Shown piece after piece: positions 8,801-17,477 of a stretch of DNA of 52,977 nt. The translations under genes were made by a program, and so were the position numbers. The notes under the pieces were generated by a model. That model worked only from the letters and a program-made list of their open reading frames with translations. It was not told where the DNA came from and did no database searches. The DNA lies in assembly GCA_938075565.1 (NCBI GenBank), contig CALJGU010000045.1, forward strand, positions 1-52,977, given 5' to 3'. How positions within the stretch are numbered: the stretch's first letter is position 1; each line of letters starts with the position of its first letter. Source of the DNA: an uncultured Opitutales bacterium. Lineage in GTDB: Bacteria; Verrucomicrobiota; Verrucomicrobiia; Opitutales; UBA2995.

Positions 8801-9799
8801 ATGCTAAAGTTTACGCTCATACGATTGCTCCAAGCCATTCCGGTGCTGATCGTAATCATTACGCTGACATTTTTCATGCTTCGCCTGGCCCCGGGAGGTC
8901 CCTTCAGCGCTGAACGCAAGATACCAGAGCATATTCTAGCAGCCTTGAACGAGCACTATGGGCTCAACGATCCGCTGCCCGTTCAGTATTGGAACTACAT
9001 GGTCAAGATTTGCCCGAAGAAGCTGAATATCCCGGCACTGATGAAGTTTGACCTCAAAGAGGGATTGGGAAGCGATCTGGGACCTTCGACTCGCTATGAA
9101 GGTCGCACCGTGAACGAGCTGATCGCAGAATCATTTCCGGTATCGTTCCAATTGGGGATGTTTGCCATACTTCTGGCCCTTCTGATCGGGATTCCCGCAG
9201 GCACTGTGGCCGCGCTGAATAAAAACACCCTCCTGGATTATTTCCCCATGTCGATGGCTATGGCCGGCATCTGCCTACCCTCCTTTGTCCTCGGGCCTAT
9301 CTTCGCCCTGGTATTTGGGCTGTGGCTGGAATGGTTTCCGGTAATCGGCTGGAGATCGATCGGTAGTTTTCATTGGATGGATGACATTCCCTACCGGGTA
9401 TTACCCATTGTGACATTGGGCCTCTACTATGCCGCTGGAATGGCTCGTCTCACCCGAGGAGGGATGCTCGAAGTGCTAAACCAAGATTACATTCGCACCG
9501 CGCGAGCGAAAGGCCTGAGCACCTTTATCGTGACAACCAAACATGCCTTGCGTGCAGGACTGATGCCCGTGATTTCATACTTGGGACCCGTCATGGCAGG
9601 TGTTCTATCCGGATCTTTTATCATCGAAACCATTTTCCAGATTCCCGGTCTCGGTCGTCATTTTATTAACGCTGCGTTGAATCGGGATTACACGCTGGTT
9701 CTCGGAACGGTGCTTTTCTATGCCGTGCTGATCATTATCCTCAATTTAATCGTGGATATCGTGATTGTGCTCATGAACCCGAAACTCAAATTCAATTGA
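8801..9799 (+). CDS. Oligopeptide ABC transporter permease, OppB-like
   Basis: A 332-residue inner-membrane permease of the BPD_transp_1 family. The N-terminus MLKFTLIRLLQAIPVLIVII and the following RLAPGGPFSAER are typical of OppB/DppB. The cytoplasmic coupling loop EVLNQDYIRTARAKGLS appears near residues 220-240. There is an enlarged loop of some 30 residues before the core transmembrane domain (segment with ICPKKLNIPALMKFDLKEG). The ATG at 8801 is preferred over a TTG at 8756, which would add 15 non-family residues. It is followed after one base by a small unknown ORF and then oppC. Confidence 0.88.
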   Translation: MLKFTLIRLLQAIPVLIVIITLTFFMLRLAPGGPFSAERKIPEHILAALNEHYGLNDPLPVQYWNYMVKICPKKLNIPALMKFDLKEGLGSDLGPSTRYEGRTVNELIAESFPVSFQLGMFAILLALLIGIPAGTVAALNKNTLLDYFPMSMAMAGICLPSFVLGPIFALVFGLWLEWFPVIGWRSIGSFHWMDDIPYRVLPIVTLGLYYAAGMARLTRGGMLEVLNQDYIRTARAKGLSTFIVTTKHALRAGLMPVISYLGPVMAGVLSGSFIIETIFQIPGLGRHFINAALNRDYTLVLGTVLFYAVLIIILNLIVDIVIVLMNPKLKFN

Positions 9800-9815
9800 T
9801 TTGGAGTCGAAACGA

Positions 9816-10118
9816 ATGAGCACGGAAGATTTTAAAATGGGAAAATGGATGGGAAGAAGCTGGAGAGATGAACCACGTGGGTTTTATGAACGTGCTCATT
9901 CTCGGGTCTACATGCCGAGTGTACTCTCCTTGATGGCTCAGTCACGCACTGATGTGCGCTCAATCGCTCATCAGTCGTCAACATCGACATCTAGTTCCCG
10001 TGCGATCTCCAAATCAACGGAGGGCTCGAAGCTCACAAAACAAATGGGCCCGTATGATTTGAAATTGAAGAGTTCGAAGCTAAAAGGCGTTTTGTTTAAA
10101 AAAGTTTTAGTAGGATGA
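9816..10118 (+). CDS. Small unknown ORF between the two Opp permease genes
   Basis: A 100-codon frame I do not recognise. In favour of it being expressed: GGAG (9803-9806) sits nine bases before the ATG at 9816, and its TGA overlaps the ATG of the next permease gene (ATGA at 10115-10118), as in coupled operons. Against: the product is low-complexity, Ser/Thr/Lys-rich in the middle (QSSTSTSSSRAISKSTEGSK), has no membrane segment and resembles no transporter subunit. The opposite strand of the same stretch also reads as plausible protein (SFELFNFKSYGPICFVSFEP, then an acidic end and a stop), so the interval may instead be decayed or inserted DNA. Confidence 0.4.
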   Translation: MSTEDFKMGKWMGRSWRDEPRGFYERAHSRVYMPSVLSLMAQSRTDVRSIAHQSSTSTSSSRAISKSTEGSKLTKQMGPYDLKLKSSKLKGVLFKKVLVG

Positions 10119-11017
10119 GTAACGACGCAACAGATACGGCATCGCTACCGCTCGAGGAGGAGACCTTTTCCCTATGGGGGGATGCGTGGCATCGTTTGAA
10201 GGAGAATCGTTTGGCGTTTTTTGGAATGCTTTTCTTTTCGGTGGTGGGTTTAGTTTGTTTTCTGGCGCCGGTTATTTCGCTTATCACTGGCTTACAATAC
10301 GATGAGCAAAACCTGCAATTGGGTGCTAGCGCTCCCAGCTGGAGTCACTGGTTGGGCACGGATGATCTTGGACGGGATTTATTTATCCGCATCCTGTATG
10401 GAGGTCGTGTTTCCATCGGAGTAGGATTTGCGGCCACCTGTGTATCGATCGCCATTGGTGTTACCTACGGGGCCATCGCCGGCTACCTTGGCAAGAAGAC
10501 CGATATGGTCATGATGCGTATCGTAGATATCCTCTACTCTCTTCCCTTTCTCATTTTCGTAATTCTGCTCACGGTCTATTTTGGAAGAAACATTATCCTT
10601 CTCTTCGTAGCGATTGGTTGCGTCGAATGGTTGACCCTCTCTCGTATCGTTCGAGGCCAGGTGTTGCACCTCAAGGTCCAACAATTTGTCGAAGTAGCAC
10701 TTACTCTCGGCTCCAAAAAATCGTCCATTATTAAAAAGCACCTCATTCCCAATGTGCTGGGTCCTGTGATCGTTTATTCCACTTTGACGGTGCCCAGTGT
10801 AATGCTGCTTGAATCGGCACTCAGTTTCCTGGGCATGGGCGTGCAACCTCCCATGAGCTCATGGGGTTCTTTGATTAAGGATGGCGCAGAGCGCATGGAG
10901 ATCTATCCCTGGCAACTCATATTCCCGGCCCTTTTATTTTCCATGACCCTCTTTTCGCTTAACTTCTTTGGAGATGGATTGCGCGACGCACTGGATCCCA
11001 AAGATAGCAGGCGCTAA
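10115..11017 (+). CDS. Oligopeptide ABC transporter permease, OppC-like
   Basis: A 300-residue permease of the OppC/DppC type. It has an N-terminal cytoplasmic segment with WHRLKENRLAFFGM (the OppC N-terminal domain), a first membrane segment, then HWLGTDDLGRDLFIRILYGG, a signature of this subfamily, and a C-terminal core of five segments. The coupling motif VQQFVEVALTLGSKKSSII lies near residues 190-210. It forms the transmembrane channel with the OppB-like protein. Its start overlaps the small ORF upstream. No oppD or oppF follows within the window. Confidence 0.88.
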   Translation: MSNDATDTASLPLEEETFSLWGDAWHRLKENRLAFFGMLFFSVVGLVCFLAPVISLITGLQYDEQNLQLGASAPSWSHWLGTDDLGRDLFIRILYGGRVSIGVGFAATCVSIAIGVTYGAIAGYLGKKTDMVMMRIVDILYSLPFLIFVILLTVYFGRNIILLFVAIGCVEWLTLSRIVRGQVLHLKVQQFVEVALTLGSKKSSIIKKHLIPNVLGPVIVYSTLTVPSVMLLESALSFLGMGVQPPMSSWGSLIKDGAERMEIYPWQLIFPALLFSMTLFSLNFFGDGLRDALDPKDSRR

Positions 11018-11108
11018 ATCCTGGCAGACTACCGGATTGCCAGACGGACCCCTTTAAGGCAGACTCCTAGTTTCTTACAGAAATTAATCTTAACCAGAAA
11101 GTAACTGT

Positions 11109-11366
11109 ATGGAACTAGAACAACTATTAGTCACACTCGCAATTGGAGCCATTGCCGGCTGGCTCGCCGGTCAACTCATCAAAGGTGGTGGATTCGGAAT
11201 CATAAAGAATATCATCCTTGGAATTGTCGGAGCTGTGGTTGGCGGCTGGTTGTTTGGCCTGCTTGGAATAAGTATCGGCGGAGCATGGATCGGCCCCATT
11301 ATCACTGCAACCGTAGGTGCCTTGGTATTGATTTTCGTGGTCGGCCTGGCCACGAAAAAGAAATAA
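11109..11366 (+). CDS. GlsB/YeaQ/YmgE-family small membrane protein
   Basis: An 85-residue very hydrophobic protein of the transglycosylase-associated/GlsB family. Seen: the N-terminal IGAIAGWLAGQLIKGGGFGI block, a glycine-rich second segment (ILGIVGAVVGGWLFGLLG) and a third hydrophobic segment ending in KKK. The family is small inner-membrane proteins often linked to general stress responses; biochemical function is not known. It is followed after 17 bases by a DUF1330 gene, so the two may be cotranscribed. Confidence 0.85.
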   Translation: MELEQLLVTLAIGAIAGWLAGQLIKGGGFGIIKNIILGIVGAVVGGWLFGLLGISIGGAWIGPIITATVGALVLIFVVGLATKKK

Positions 11367-11383
11367 CACTTTCCCAGACCATT

Positions 11384-11671
11384 ATGGCCGTATTTGTACT
11401 TGCCGACATCGAAGTCCAGGATCCGGAAGGCTATCAGACATATATTAAATTAGTGCCGCCCTTAGTAGCCAAACATGGCGGCGTCTATAGAGCCCGCGGT
11501 GGAGAATGCACCGTCAAGGAAGGGTCCTGGCACCCCAGACGAACCGTTCTTCTAGAGTTCCCCGACCGTGCATCTGCTGAAGCGTTTTACGACGATCCAG
11601 AATACGCGCCTGTAAAGGACATCCGTCTAAGAACCACGGATACCAACCTTGTAATCTTCGACGGACTTTAG
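11384..11671 (+). CDS. DUF1330-family protein (dimeric alpha-beta barrel fold)
   Basis: A 95-residue soluble protein. The segments VFVLADIEVQDPEGYQTYIK, HGGVYRARGGE and VLLEFPDRASAEAFYDDPEY are those of DUF1330, a small ferredoxin-like fold family related to antibiotic-biosynthesis monooxygenase-type proteins. The role is unknown. I chose the ATG at 11384; the longer reading from 11285 overlaps the previous gene and lacks family similarity. Confidence 0.85.
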   Translation: MAVFVLADIEVQDPEGYQTYIKLVPPLVAKHGGVYRARGGECTVKEGSWHPRRTVLLEFPDRASAEAFYDDPEYAPVKDIRLRTTDTNLVIFDGL

Positions 11672-11720
11672 ATCTGCAAAAAGAAGTGAAGGGTTTAGCC
11701 AATGATCGGCCTTTTACTAA

Positions 11721-11746
11721 GAATACTATTCAGGGGAGTAGTATTC
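11721..11746. promoter_or_regulatory. 8-bp inverted repeat, operator or weak terminator
   Basis: GAATACTA (11721-11728) and TAGTATTC (11739-11746) are perfect inverted repeats around a ten-base loop, followed by AAATTTT. It lies after the DUF1330 gene and about 55 bases before the next coding region. The short T-run makes it a poor terminator; an operator is equally possible. Confidence 0.35.
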
Positions 11747-11801
11747 AAATTTTGGAGAGATAATCAGAAGACTCACGAAGCAAAAAACGACAACATGGCT
11801 G

Positions 11802-13082
11802 ATGGCTGGTCTTGGCTTGTTGATTATTCCAGGATCATTGGCCAAGTCTTCTGACTCTGAAAACATGCTAACGGACTTGGAGGACTTTATCATCTATGCC
11901 GAGCCGGACGTGATGGATGCTCTCCGCAATCGTCCGTATTCAAAAAAGAACGAGGTCGTTGAAGCCTTTTTCCATGCACTTCCAAGCATCAATAATCAAA
12001 TTTACGATGAAAACATCGACGCTATGCGGAGCTATCTGCAAAAAGCGAAGCAAGACAAGGACCGTAAGTTAAGCCGACTTTCCGAACTGGCAGGACTATC
12101 CTATACGCCAGCTGGTTTGATTGAAGGATACGAAGATCGATTGGATGTGCTAGAAACACTTTTGAAATGGATGGAGCGACAAAAGCCCATCCAATTAAAA
12201 CGCATCAACGTTTGGAAAGAGTCGGACCTCCGATACCGACTTGCCAGCAAACCGCTCGAGAATGTTCGTATAAACCCAGAGACCGACGCAGTTGAATCCC
12301 GCCTGTTCTTTAATTGGAATCTGATATTTCAAAAACGACCCAGAGCTAGAGATCTTCGGTTGGATTTCGAAATGGGAATACAACTTCAAGAGCAGACCGG
12401 TTTCTACAACCCAAAGGGCTTTTTGCACCTGAGCGAAATCAATAAACGAGATTTAAAACCATTTGAAGTTACCTACCCGGTCATTCTATCGGAAGAATTA
12501 CAGAACAATCTGGATGCCGAACTCCCAGCTTACCTCAGTGCCTACCGCACCACGATGGATAGCTTCTATCATATCTTGCGGGAGTATTTCTTCTCTGACC
12601 TAGCCGATGTTCACGCTCTCTACATTTTGGCGCGCGGGGAGATCTTTGCGGATGAATGGGGCCAATACCAATCCACTGCCCTGCAACGTGGATTGGCAGC
12701 CAATGTAGTCTTTCAAGCTTACGAAGAATCACTGGGAAAAACAGCCGTTCGCGAGCTGCAAAAAAATGATTGGACGACCTGGCACATAAGAAAGATCGGC
12801 ACCCATTATAACCCTATTATTTGGAATGAGGAATCACCCCCTGCCATTGGATTCGGGAAATATAAAGATTCGCTGAATCTAAGAAACATATACTGGTCCA
12901 CTTTAATGGTTCAATTTCTGGCAGATCGATACGGAGACCGTTTCGTATTTAGCATGTGCGAAGAAATCAAAAAGAGTACCGGCAAGTCTCCACCCAACGA
13001 TTCTTTGATTTTCAAACGGGTAACTGGAGACGAACTGGAACCCACCCTTCAGGAATTCGTAGACCTGCATTCAAAGGGCTAA
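11802..13082 (+). CDS. Secreted protein of unknown function
   Basis: A 426-residue protein from the ATG at 11802, not recognised. It begins with a hydrophobic stretch MAGLGLLIIPGSLAKSS that looks like a signal-peptide core without its positive n-region. The frame stays open upstream to 11742 and would supply that n-region (IRRLTKQKTTTWL), but contains no ATG, GTG or TTG; a GGAGAG precedes an ATA-ATC pair there. The body is rich in charged and aromatic residues. The last 60 residues (FLADRYGDRFVFSMCEEIKK, then a C-terminal TLQEFVDLH) recall the end of peptidase-MA-like proteins, but no HExxH is present, so I do not call a peptidase. It stands alone between DUF1330 and malate synthase genes. 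Confidence 0.6.
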   Translation: MAGLGLLIIPGSLAKSSDSENMLTDLEDFIIYAEPDVMDALRNRPYSKKNEVVEAFFHALPSINNQIYDENIDAMRSYLQKAKQDKDRKLSRLSELAGLSYTPAGLIEGYEDRLDVLETLLKWMERQKPIQLKRINVWKESDLRYRLASKPLENVRINPETDAVESRLFFNWNLIFQKRPRARDLRLDFEMGIQLQEQTGFYNPKGFLHLSEINKRDLKPFEVTYPVILSEELQNNLDAELPAYLSAYRTTMDSFYHILREYFFSDLADVHALYILARGEIFADEWGQYQSTALQRGLAANVVFQAYEESLGKTAVRELQKNDWTTWHIRKIGTHYNPIIWNEESPPAIGFGKYKDSLNLRNIYWSTLMVQFLADRYGDRFVFSMCEEIKKSTGKSPPNDSLIFKRVTGDELEPTLQEFVDLHSKG

Positions 13083-13204
13083 AGCAATCTGATACTGCAG
13101 CAACAATCTGCTTTCCAAGATCAACGCTCTTCTCATAGGCTATGGCCGATAGTAACTGCATGGACTTTTCCACGCATTGAGCACTTTGAATACAGGAATA
13201 CTGC

Positions 13205-15388
13205 ATGAGCAATAGAATCGAGATCGGTGGACTAAAAATTGGAAAAGAGCTATACGGGCTTGTTGAAAATGAGATTGCTCCTGGGACCGGAGTCGAACCG
13301 GAAGCATTTTGGAAATCGTTGGATGAGATCGTACAGGAGCTCCTTCCAATCAACCTTTCACTGCTTGAAAAACGAGACGCCCTTCAAACACAAATCGATC
13401 AGTGGCACGCTGACCATCCAGACGCGACTTTCCCGAACGAAGAGTACAAATCCTTCTTGGCGTCAATTGACTATCTACTTCCAGAAGGAGATGACTTTCA
13501 GATCGAAACCACAAACGTGGATGCAGAAATCTCCAGAATACCTGGGCCGCAACTGGTAGTTCCAGTAAACAACGCTCGCTATGCCTTGAACGCGACCAAT
13601 GCCCGTTGGGGAAGTTTGTATGATGCACTTTATGGAACCAATGTGATTCCACATACCAATGGCTTGGAAACAACCGCCGGGTACAATCCCGCAAGAGGTT
13701 CAGCAGTCATTGCAGAAAGCTGCAAGATTCTCGACCAAAACTTCCCCCTGGCGGAGGGCATTTGGAATTCAGTCACCAAGATAGCTCTTACTAAGGATGG
13801 CTCAGAAAAATCGCTGTCGCTTGAAACTAATGGTGCGAACACCACTTTAGCCGACAGCACTCAATTTGCGGGCTTGAACTGCGAGGGAGACCAACTGACG
13901 GAGCTTTGCCTTATTCACAATAGCTTACATGTAATCCTTCAAATAGATCGCGAGCACCCGATCGGAAAAGCCAGTTCGGCTGGTATCAAAGACGTCATTC
14001 TAGAATCAGCGATTACAACCATCCAAGACTTCGAAGACTCCGTCAGCGCCGTAGATGCTGAAGATAAGGTTGAAGTCTATAGAAATTGGACCGGGCTAAT
14101 GAAGGGAACTCTCAACGCAGAGTTTAGTAAGGGCGAAAAGGTCGTTCAACGAACTATGAACCCAGACCGTGAGTTTACCACGCCGTCCGGAGACGCATTG
14201 GTCCTGAAAGGTCGCAGCCTTCTTCTCGCAAGAAATGTGGGTATCCACATGTTTACCAACGCAGTGATGCTGGGCGACGGTTCAGAAATCCCTGAAGGAA
14301 TTCTGGATGCAATGGTCTCAAGCTTGGCGACGATGCATGACATCAAGGGCCTGGGGAAAAACGTTAACAGTCAAGAAGGCAGTTTTTATGTAGTTAAACC
14401 CAAACAACACGGCCCGGAAGAAGTCGCATTCACAGCCACCCTCTTTAGCCGCGTTGAAGATGCCCTAGGACTCGAACGCAACTCGATCAAGATGGGTATC
14501 ATGGACGAAGAGCGGCGCACTAGCATCAACTTGAAGGCCTGTATCCGTGAAGCCAAAGAGCGTATCGTTTTCATAAACACGGGTTTCCTCGACCGAACTG
14601 GAGATGAGATCCACACGAGTATGAACTCAGGCCTCATGCTTCCTAAAATGGAGATCAAGAGTACTCCTTGGATATTGGCCTACGAAGACTGGAATGTGGA
14701 CCTTGGCCTCGAGACGGGTCTTCAAGGAAAAGCTCAAATTGGAAAAGGTATGTGGACCGCGCCCGATGACCTAAAAACGATGATGGATACCAAACAGGCT
14801 CATCCTGAAGCGGGAGCAAATACCGCTTGGGTCCCCTCGCCCACCGCAGCCACCCTCCATGCATTGCACTACCACTCTGTAAACGTTTTCGAAACTCAAG
14901 ATAAGTTGGCCTCTCGACCACGAGCGAGCTTAGACGACTTATTGACCCCACCTCTACTCGATCGCCAGCTGAGCTCAGAAGAAATCCAGAGTGATTTGGA
15001 CAATAACGCACAAGGAATCCTGGGCTATGTCGTTCGCTGGATAGATCAGGGTGTGGGTTGCTCTAAAGTTCCAGACATCCACAATATTGGGCTTATGGAA
15101 GATCGGGCAACTTTGCGGATATCCAGCCAACACATAGCCAATTGGCTTCACCACGACTTTGTCAAAAAAGAGCAAGTAATGGAAACATTTCAGAGAATGG
15201 CCGGTGTCGTTGATCAGCAGAACGAAGGTGACTCCGCCTACCTCGCTATGGCAGGTAACTTCGATGACAGCATTGCATTCCAAGCCGCCTTGGATCTGGT
15301 GTTTACAGGCGTAAGCGAGGCCAACGGGTATACCGAACCCGTGCTTCATCGTCGACGGAGGGAGGCAAAAGCGTTAAACGGACGCTAA
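13205..15388 (+). CDS. glcB: Malate synthase G
   Basis: A 727-residue cytoplasmic enzyme that condenses glyoxylate with acetyl-CoA to malate. Length is as expected for isoform G (about 720). Recognisable blocks: the N-terminal [40 protein letters not shown], the catalytic-region [20 protein letters not shown], and the C-terminal [16 protein letters not shown]-like segment (here [18 protein letters not shown]). No isocitrate lyase or glycolate oxidase gene is in the window, so whether it serves the glyoxylate shunt or glycolate use is open. Confidence 0.95.
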   Translation: MSNRIEIGGLKIGKELYGLVENEIAPGTGVEPEAFWKSLDEIVQELLPINLSLLEKRDALQTQIDQWHADHPDATFPNEEYKSFLASIDYLLPEGDDFQIETTNVDAEISRIPGPQLVVPVNNARYALNATNARWGSLYDALYGTNVIPHTNGLETTAGYNPARGSAVIAESCKILDQNFPLAEGIWNSVTKIALTKDGSEKSLSLETNGANTTLADSTQFAGLNCEGDQLTELCLIHNSLHVILQIDREHPIGKASSAGIKDVILESAITTIQDFEDSVSAVDAEDKVEVYRNWTGLMKGTLNAEFSKGEKVVQRTMNPDREFTTPSGDALVLKGRSLLLARNVGIHMFTNAVMLGDGSEIPEGILDAMVSSLATMHDIKGLGKNVNSQEGSFYVVKPKQHGPEEVAFTATLFSRVEDALGLERNSIKMGIMDEERRTSINLKACIREAKERIVFINTGFLDRTGDEIHTSMNSGLMLPKMEIKSTPWILAYEDWNVDLGLETGLQGKAQIGKGMWTAPDDLKTMMDTKQAHPEAGANTAWVPSPTAATLHALHYHSVNVFETQDKLASRPRASLDDLLTPPLLDRQLSSEEIQSDLDNNAQGILGYVVRWIDQGVGCSKVPDIHNIGLMEDRATLRISSQHIANWLHHDFVKKEQVMETFQRMAGVVDQQNEGDSAYLAMAGNFDDSIAFQAALDLVFTGVSEANGYTEPVLHRRRREAKALNGR

Positions 15389-15495
15389 AGATGACTGAAG
15401 TGACATACGAACTTTTGCGAAAAGCCTCCATCTTCTGCAATTTAGTGCCTCATTTTTAATAATTTTCCAAAAAGAACACTCGGAGCTTTTCACAA

Positions 15496-16311
15496 GTGAA
15501 TTCAGAAACCCTAACCTCGATTGAACCGACCAAGGAAGCAAACGACGATTTGACTCCTGCTTGGCTTTCAGTCCGAACAGAAGGATCGTTTCCACCTCTC
15601 CTTTTGATAGCTCCGTGCTTTGGTGGAGGCTGCTATTTCAGTGACCTAAAAGACTTGTTGGATCCTGACCAACCGATCTACATCGTCGAGCCCATCACAG
15701 ATTCAGATAATAGTAGTTATTCTTCTGTTGAAGATCTAACGACTCAGATCGTGGATCTAGTGGAATCTAATTTGGGAGATTCGCCCATCAGATTGTGTGG
15801 ATTTTCGTTTGGAGGAAATTTGGCCTGGGACCTTGCTAAACAACTTAAAAGTAGAGGGAGAGAAGTTGAGATTCTAATTCTTCTCGATTCATACGGTGAA
15901 TCAATTTCTGAACAAGCAAATGCAAAAACCCCTTCTGCCCCGACCATTAGTCGCAAGTCAGAAACCGATTGCACTAAATTCTTCTCTGATCGTCTATCTA
16001 AGCTTCCTTTCAACAATCAGAAGAACCTTGGAAAACCCAGGCGGTCATTCAACAAGGTCCCAAAGATAGAAGACGGAATCCGAACACTATTTAAAGATTA
16101 CCAGTACGAGACTCTGGATTTAGATGTCTACGTTTTCTGCCCTTTAGATGGGAATGCAATCAGGAACACCAGTGATCCTTGCCTAGGATGGAGTCGTCTA
16201 GTAACTGGAAAACTTTGTATTATTCCCGCATCTGGAACTCATCATAATTTTGCAGACAAACCAGTTGGCCGGAACCTTGCACGATCGATAAATTGCATTC
16301 TCAAGATGTAG
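15496..16311 (+). CDS. Stand-alone thioesterase-domain protein (alpha/beta hydrolase)
   Basis: A 271-residue protein resembling the thioesterase domains that end or assist NRPS/PKS lines. Seen: LLLIAPCFGGGCYFSDL near residue 35, nucleophile elbow CGFSFGG with S104, LILLDSYGE with D131 as probable acid, and GTHHNF near the C-terminus supplying the His. It starts with GTG at 15496, with CGGAGC ten bases upstream as ribosome-binding site. No NRPS, PKS or carrier protein lies in the window, so its acyl substrate is unknown. A stretch of about 100 bp separates it from malate synthase, so operon membership is unclear. Confidence 0.75.
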   Translation: MNSETLTSIEPTKEANDDLTPAWLSVRTEGSFPPLLLIAPCFGGGCYFSDLKDLLDPDQPIYIVEPITDSDNSSYSSVEDLTTQIVDLVESNLGDSPIRLCGFSFGGNLAWDLAKQLKSRGREVEILILLDSYGESISEQANAKTPSAPTISRKSETDCTKFFSDRLSKLPFNNQKNLGKPRRSFNKVPKIEDGIRTLFKDYQYETLDLDVYVFCPLDGNAIRNTSDPCLGWSRLVTGKLCIIPASGTHHNFADKPVGRNLARSINCILKM

Positions 16312-16343
16312 CTTAGCCCTCTAGCTTAAGCAAACTGGGATCG

Positions 16344-16742
16344 CTATCGAGACTGGAGCCGTATTTTATCGAGCCCTGACTTTCTGCAAGAATCCATAAT
16401 ATAAGTAAGATTCTTCAACAGCGTGTCTTCGTCAGCTCGGATTAGAACCGTAATGTCATCCGCTACAGGTTTGAGTTGTCGCAGAGCTGGTTCCAACTGC
16501 TCCTTCTCCATGGATGTTCCGTTTACAAGAAAATGCCCATCCTGAGCGATCTCGATGATAATGTTTTTATCGAACTTGTTCTTACCAGCCGTTTCGATTT
16601 TCGGCATGGTCAGGTTCAAGGTTGTCACATTCTTAAACTGCATTGTCATCAGGAAAAAGAAGATCAATACAATCAACACATCGACCAATGGGACGATATT
16701 GATGACAACCTTGCGGGATTTCCTGGTGAGTGTAGCGGGCAT
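16344..16742 (-). CDS. ExbD/TolR-family biopolymer transport protein
   Basis: A 132-residue inner-membrane protein with a short cytoplasmic N-terminus, one membrane segment (about residues 18-36) and a periplasmic domain. The segment NIVPLVDVLIVLIFFFLMT contains the Asp that is essential for proton use in ExbD/TolR proteins. It works with the ExbB-like protein encoded upstream to energise a TonB- or Tol-type protein at the outer membrane. An inverted GTAG-hairpin element lies in the 120 bp between the two genes. Confidence 0.88.
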   Translation of the reverse strand: MPATLTRKSRKVVINIVPLVDVLIVLIFFFLMTMQFKNVTTLNLTMPKIETAGKNKFDKNIIIEIAQDGHFLVNGTSMEKEQLEPALRQLKPVADDITVLIRADEDTLLKNLTYIMDSCRKSGLDKIRLQSR

Positions 16743-16765
16743 CGTAGACTAAAGAACCGTTTGGT

Positions 16766-16816
16766 CCATGCTCTCACGAGCATGGCTACATTGTAGCGAC
16801 GGTCGTGAGACCGTTG
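16766..16816. repeat. Inverted GTAG-hairpin pair (REP/BIME-like) between exbB and exbD
   Basis: Left unit on the minus strand: GTAG then CCATGCTC-GTGA-GAGCATGG, a perfect 8-bp stem (plus-strand 16766-16789). Right unit on the plus strand: GTAG (16793-16796) then CGACGGTC-GTGA-GACCGTTG, an 8-bp stem with one G-U pair. The two GTAG motifs face each other across ATT. Both hairpins have the same loop GTGA and the same stem length but different stem sequence. It sits inside a probable operon and could lower or separate expression of the downstream exbD. Confidence 0.8.
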
Positions 16817-16862
16817 ATTGCCTGATTAAAGTGTTTCCTACCATTCGCTAAAAACTCCCAGA

Positions 16863-17438
16863 CTAGAGTTTGGAGTTTGGCTGACTCAGCGTATGTAGCC
16901 GCTCGATCATCGCATCCAACTGAACCGTATAAGTATCGATACGTCGCTGAAAGATATTGTAGGCCACCAGGCTGGGAATCGCCACGCTGAGTCCGATCAT
17001 CGTTGTGGTCAGTGCAAGTGCTACTCCGCCAATAAAGGCTGTTTGATCCGGAATTCCGGTTTCAAAGGAAGTGTTGGCAAATACTTGAACCAGACCTGTA
17101 ACCGTTCCGAGGAGCCCAAGCAGAGGAGCCGCACCCGTGACAATTTCTAGAATGACTAAGCCCCGTTCCATACGATTCACTTCGAGGTTCGTGAAAGCTC
17201 TGATCTTATCCGGCTCCTGTGAGCGATGGTTAAAGAAATCCAATATCCTGCTTAGAACTGATTCCTTTTCATGCGGATCATCAATTTGCCCGGCTATGAC
17301 TTTGTCGACCAAAGCTTTTGGCAGAATGTTCTCTATGCGAAGTGTAATTCCCCGCTCAAAAATCACAAATATGCCAAGAATAGAACATAGACCGAGAGGA
17401 TAAATAAAGACGCCGGAGCCTTCGATAATTTGAATCAT
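16863..17438 (-). CDS. ExbB/TolQ/MotA-family proton channel protein
   Basis: A 191-residue inner-membrane protein of the MotA/TolQ/ExbB family. It has a first membrane segment near the N-terminus (VFIYPLGLCSILGIFVIFER), a cytoplasmic middle and two further segments with the family blocks APLLGLLGTVTGLVQVF and GGVALALTTTMIGLSVAIP. It pairs with the ExbD-like product to harvest the proton gradient. It follows leuD on the same strand by about 40 bp, so it may be read from the leuCD transcript. Confidence 0.88.
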   Translation of the reverse strand: MIQIIEGSGVFIYPLGLCSILGIFVIFERGITLRIENILPKALVDKVIAGQIDDPHEKESVLSRILDFFNHRSQEPDKIRAFTNLEVNRMERGLVILEIVTGAAPLLGLLGTVTGLVQVFANTSFETGIPDQTAFIGGVALALTTTMIGLSVAIPSLVAYNIFQRRIDTYTVQLDAMIERLHTLSQPNSKL

Positions 17439-17477
17439 AAGGTATAGAAAATAAGGAACTTGTTTATTAGATACTGC

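Noticed and set aside
11802-13082. Calling the secreted unknown protein a zinc peptidase.
   Set aside because: The C-terminal end recalls peptidase-MA proteins, but no HExxH motif is present.
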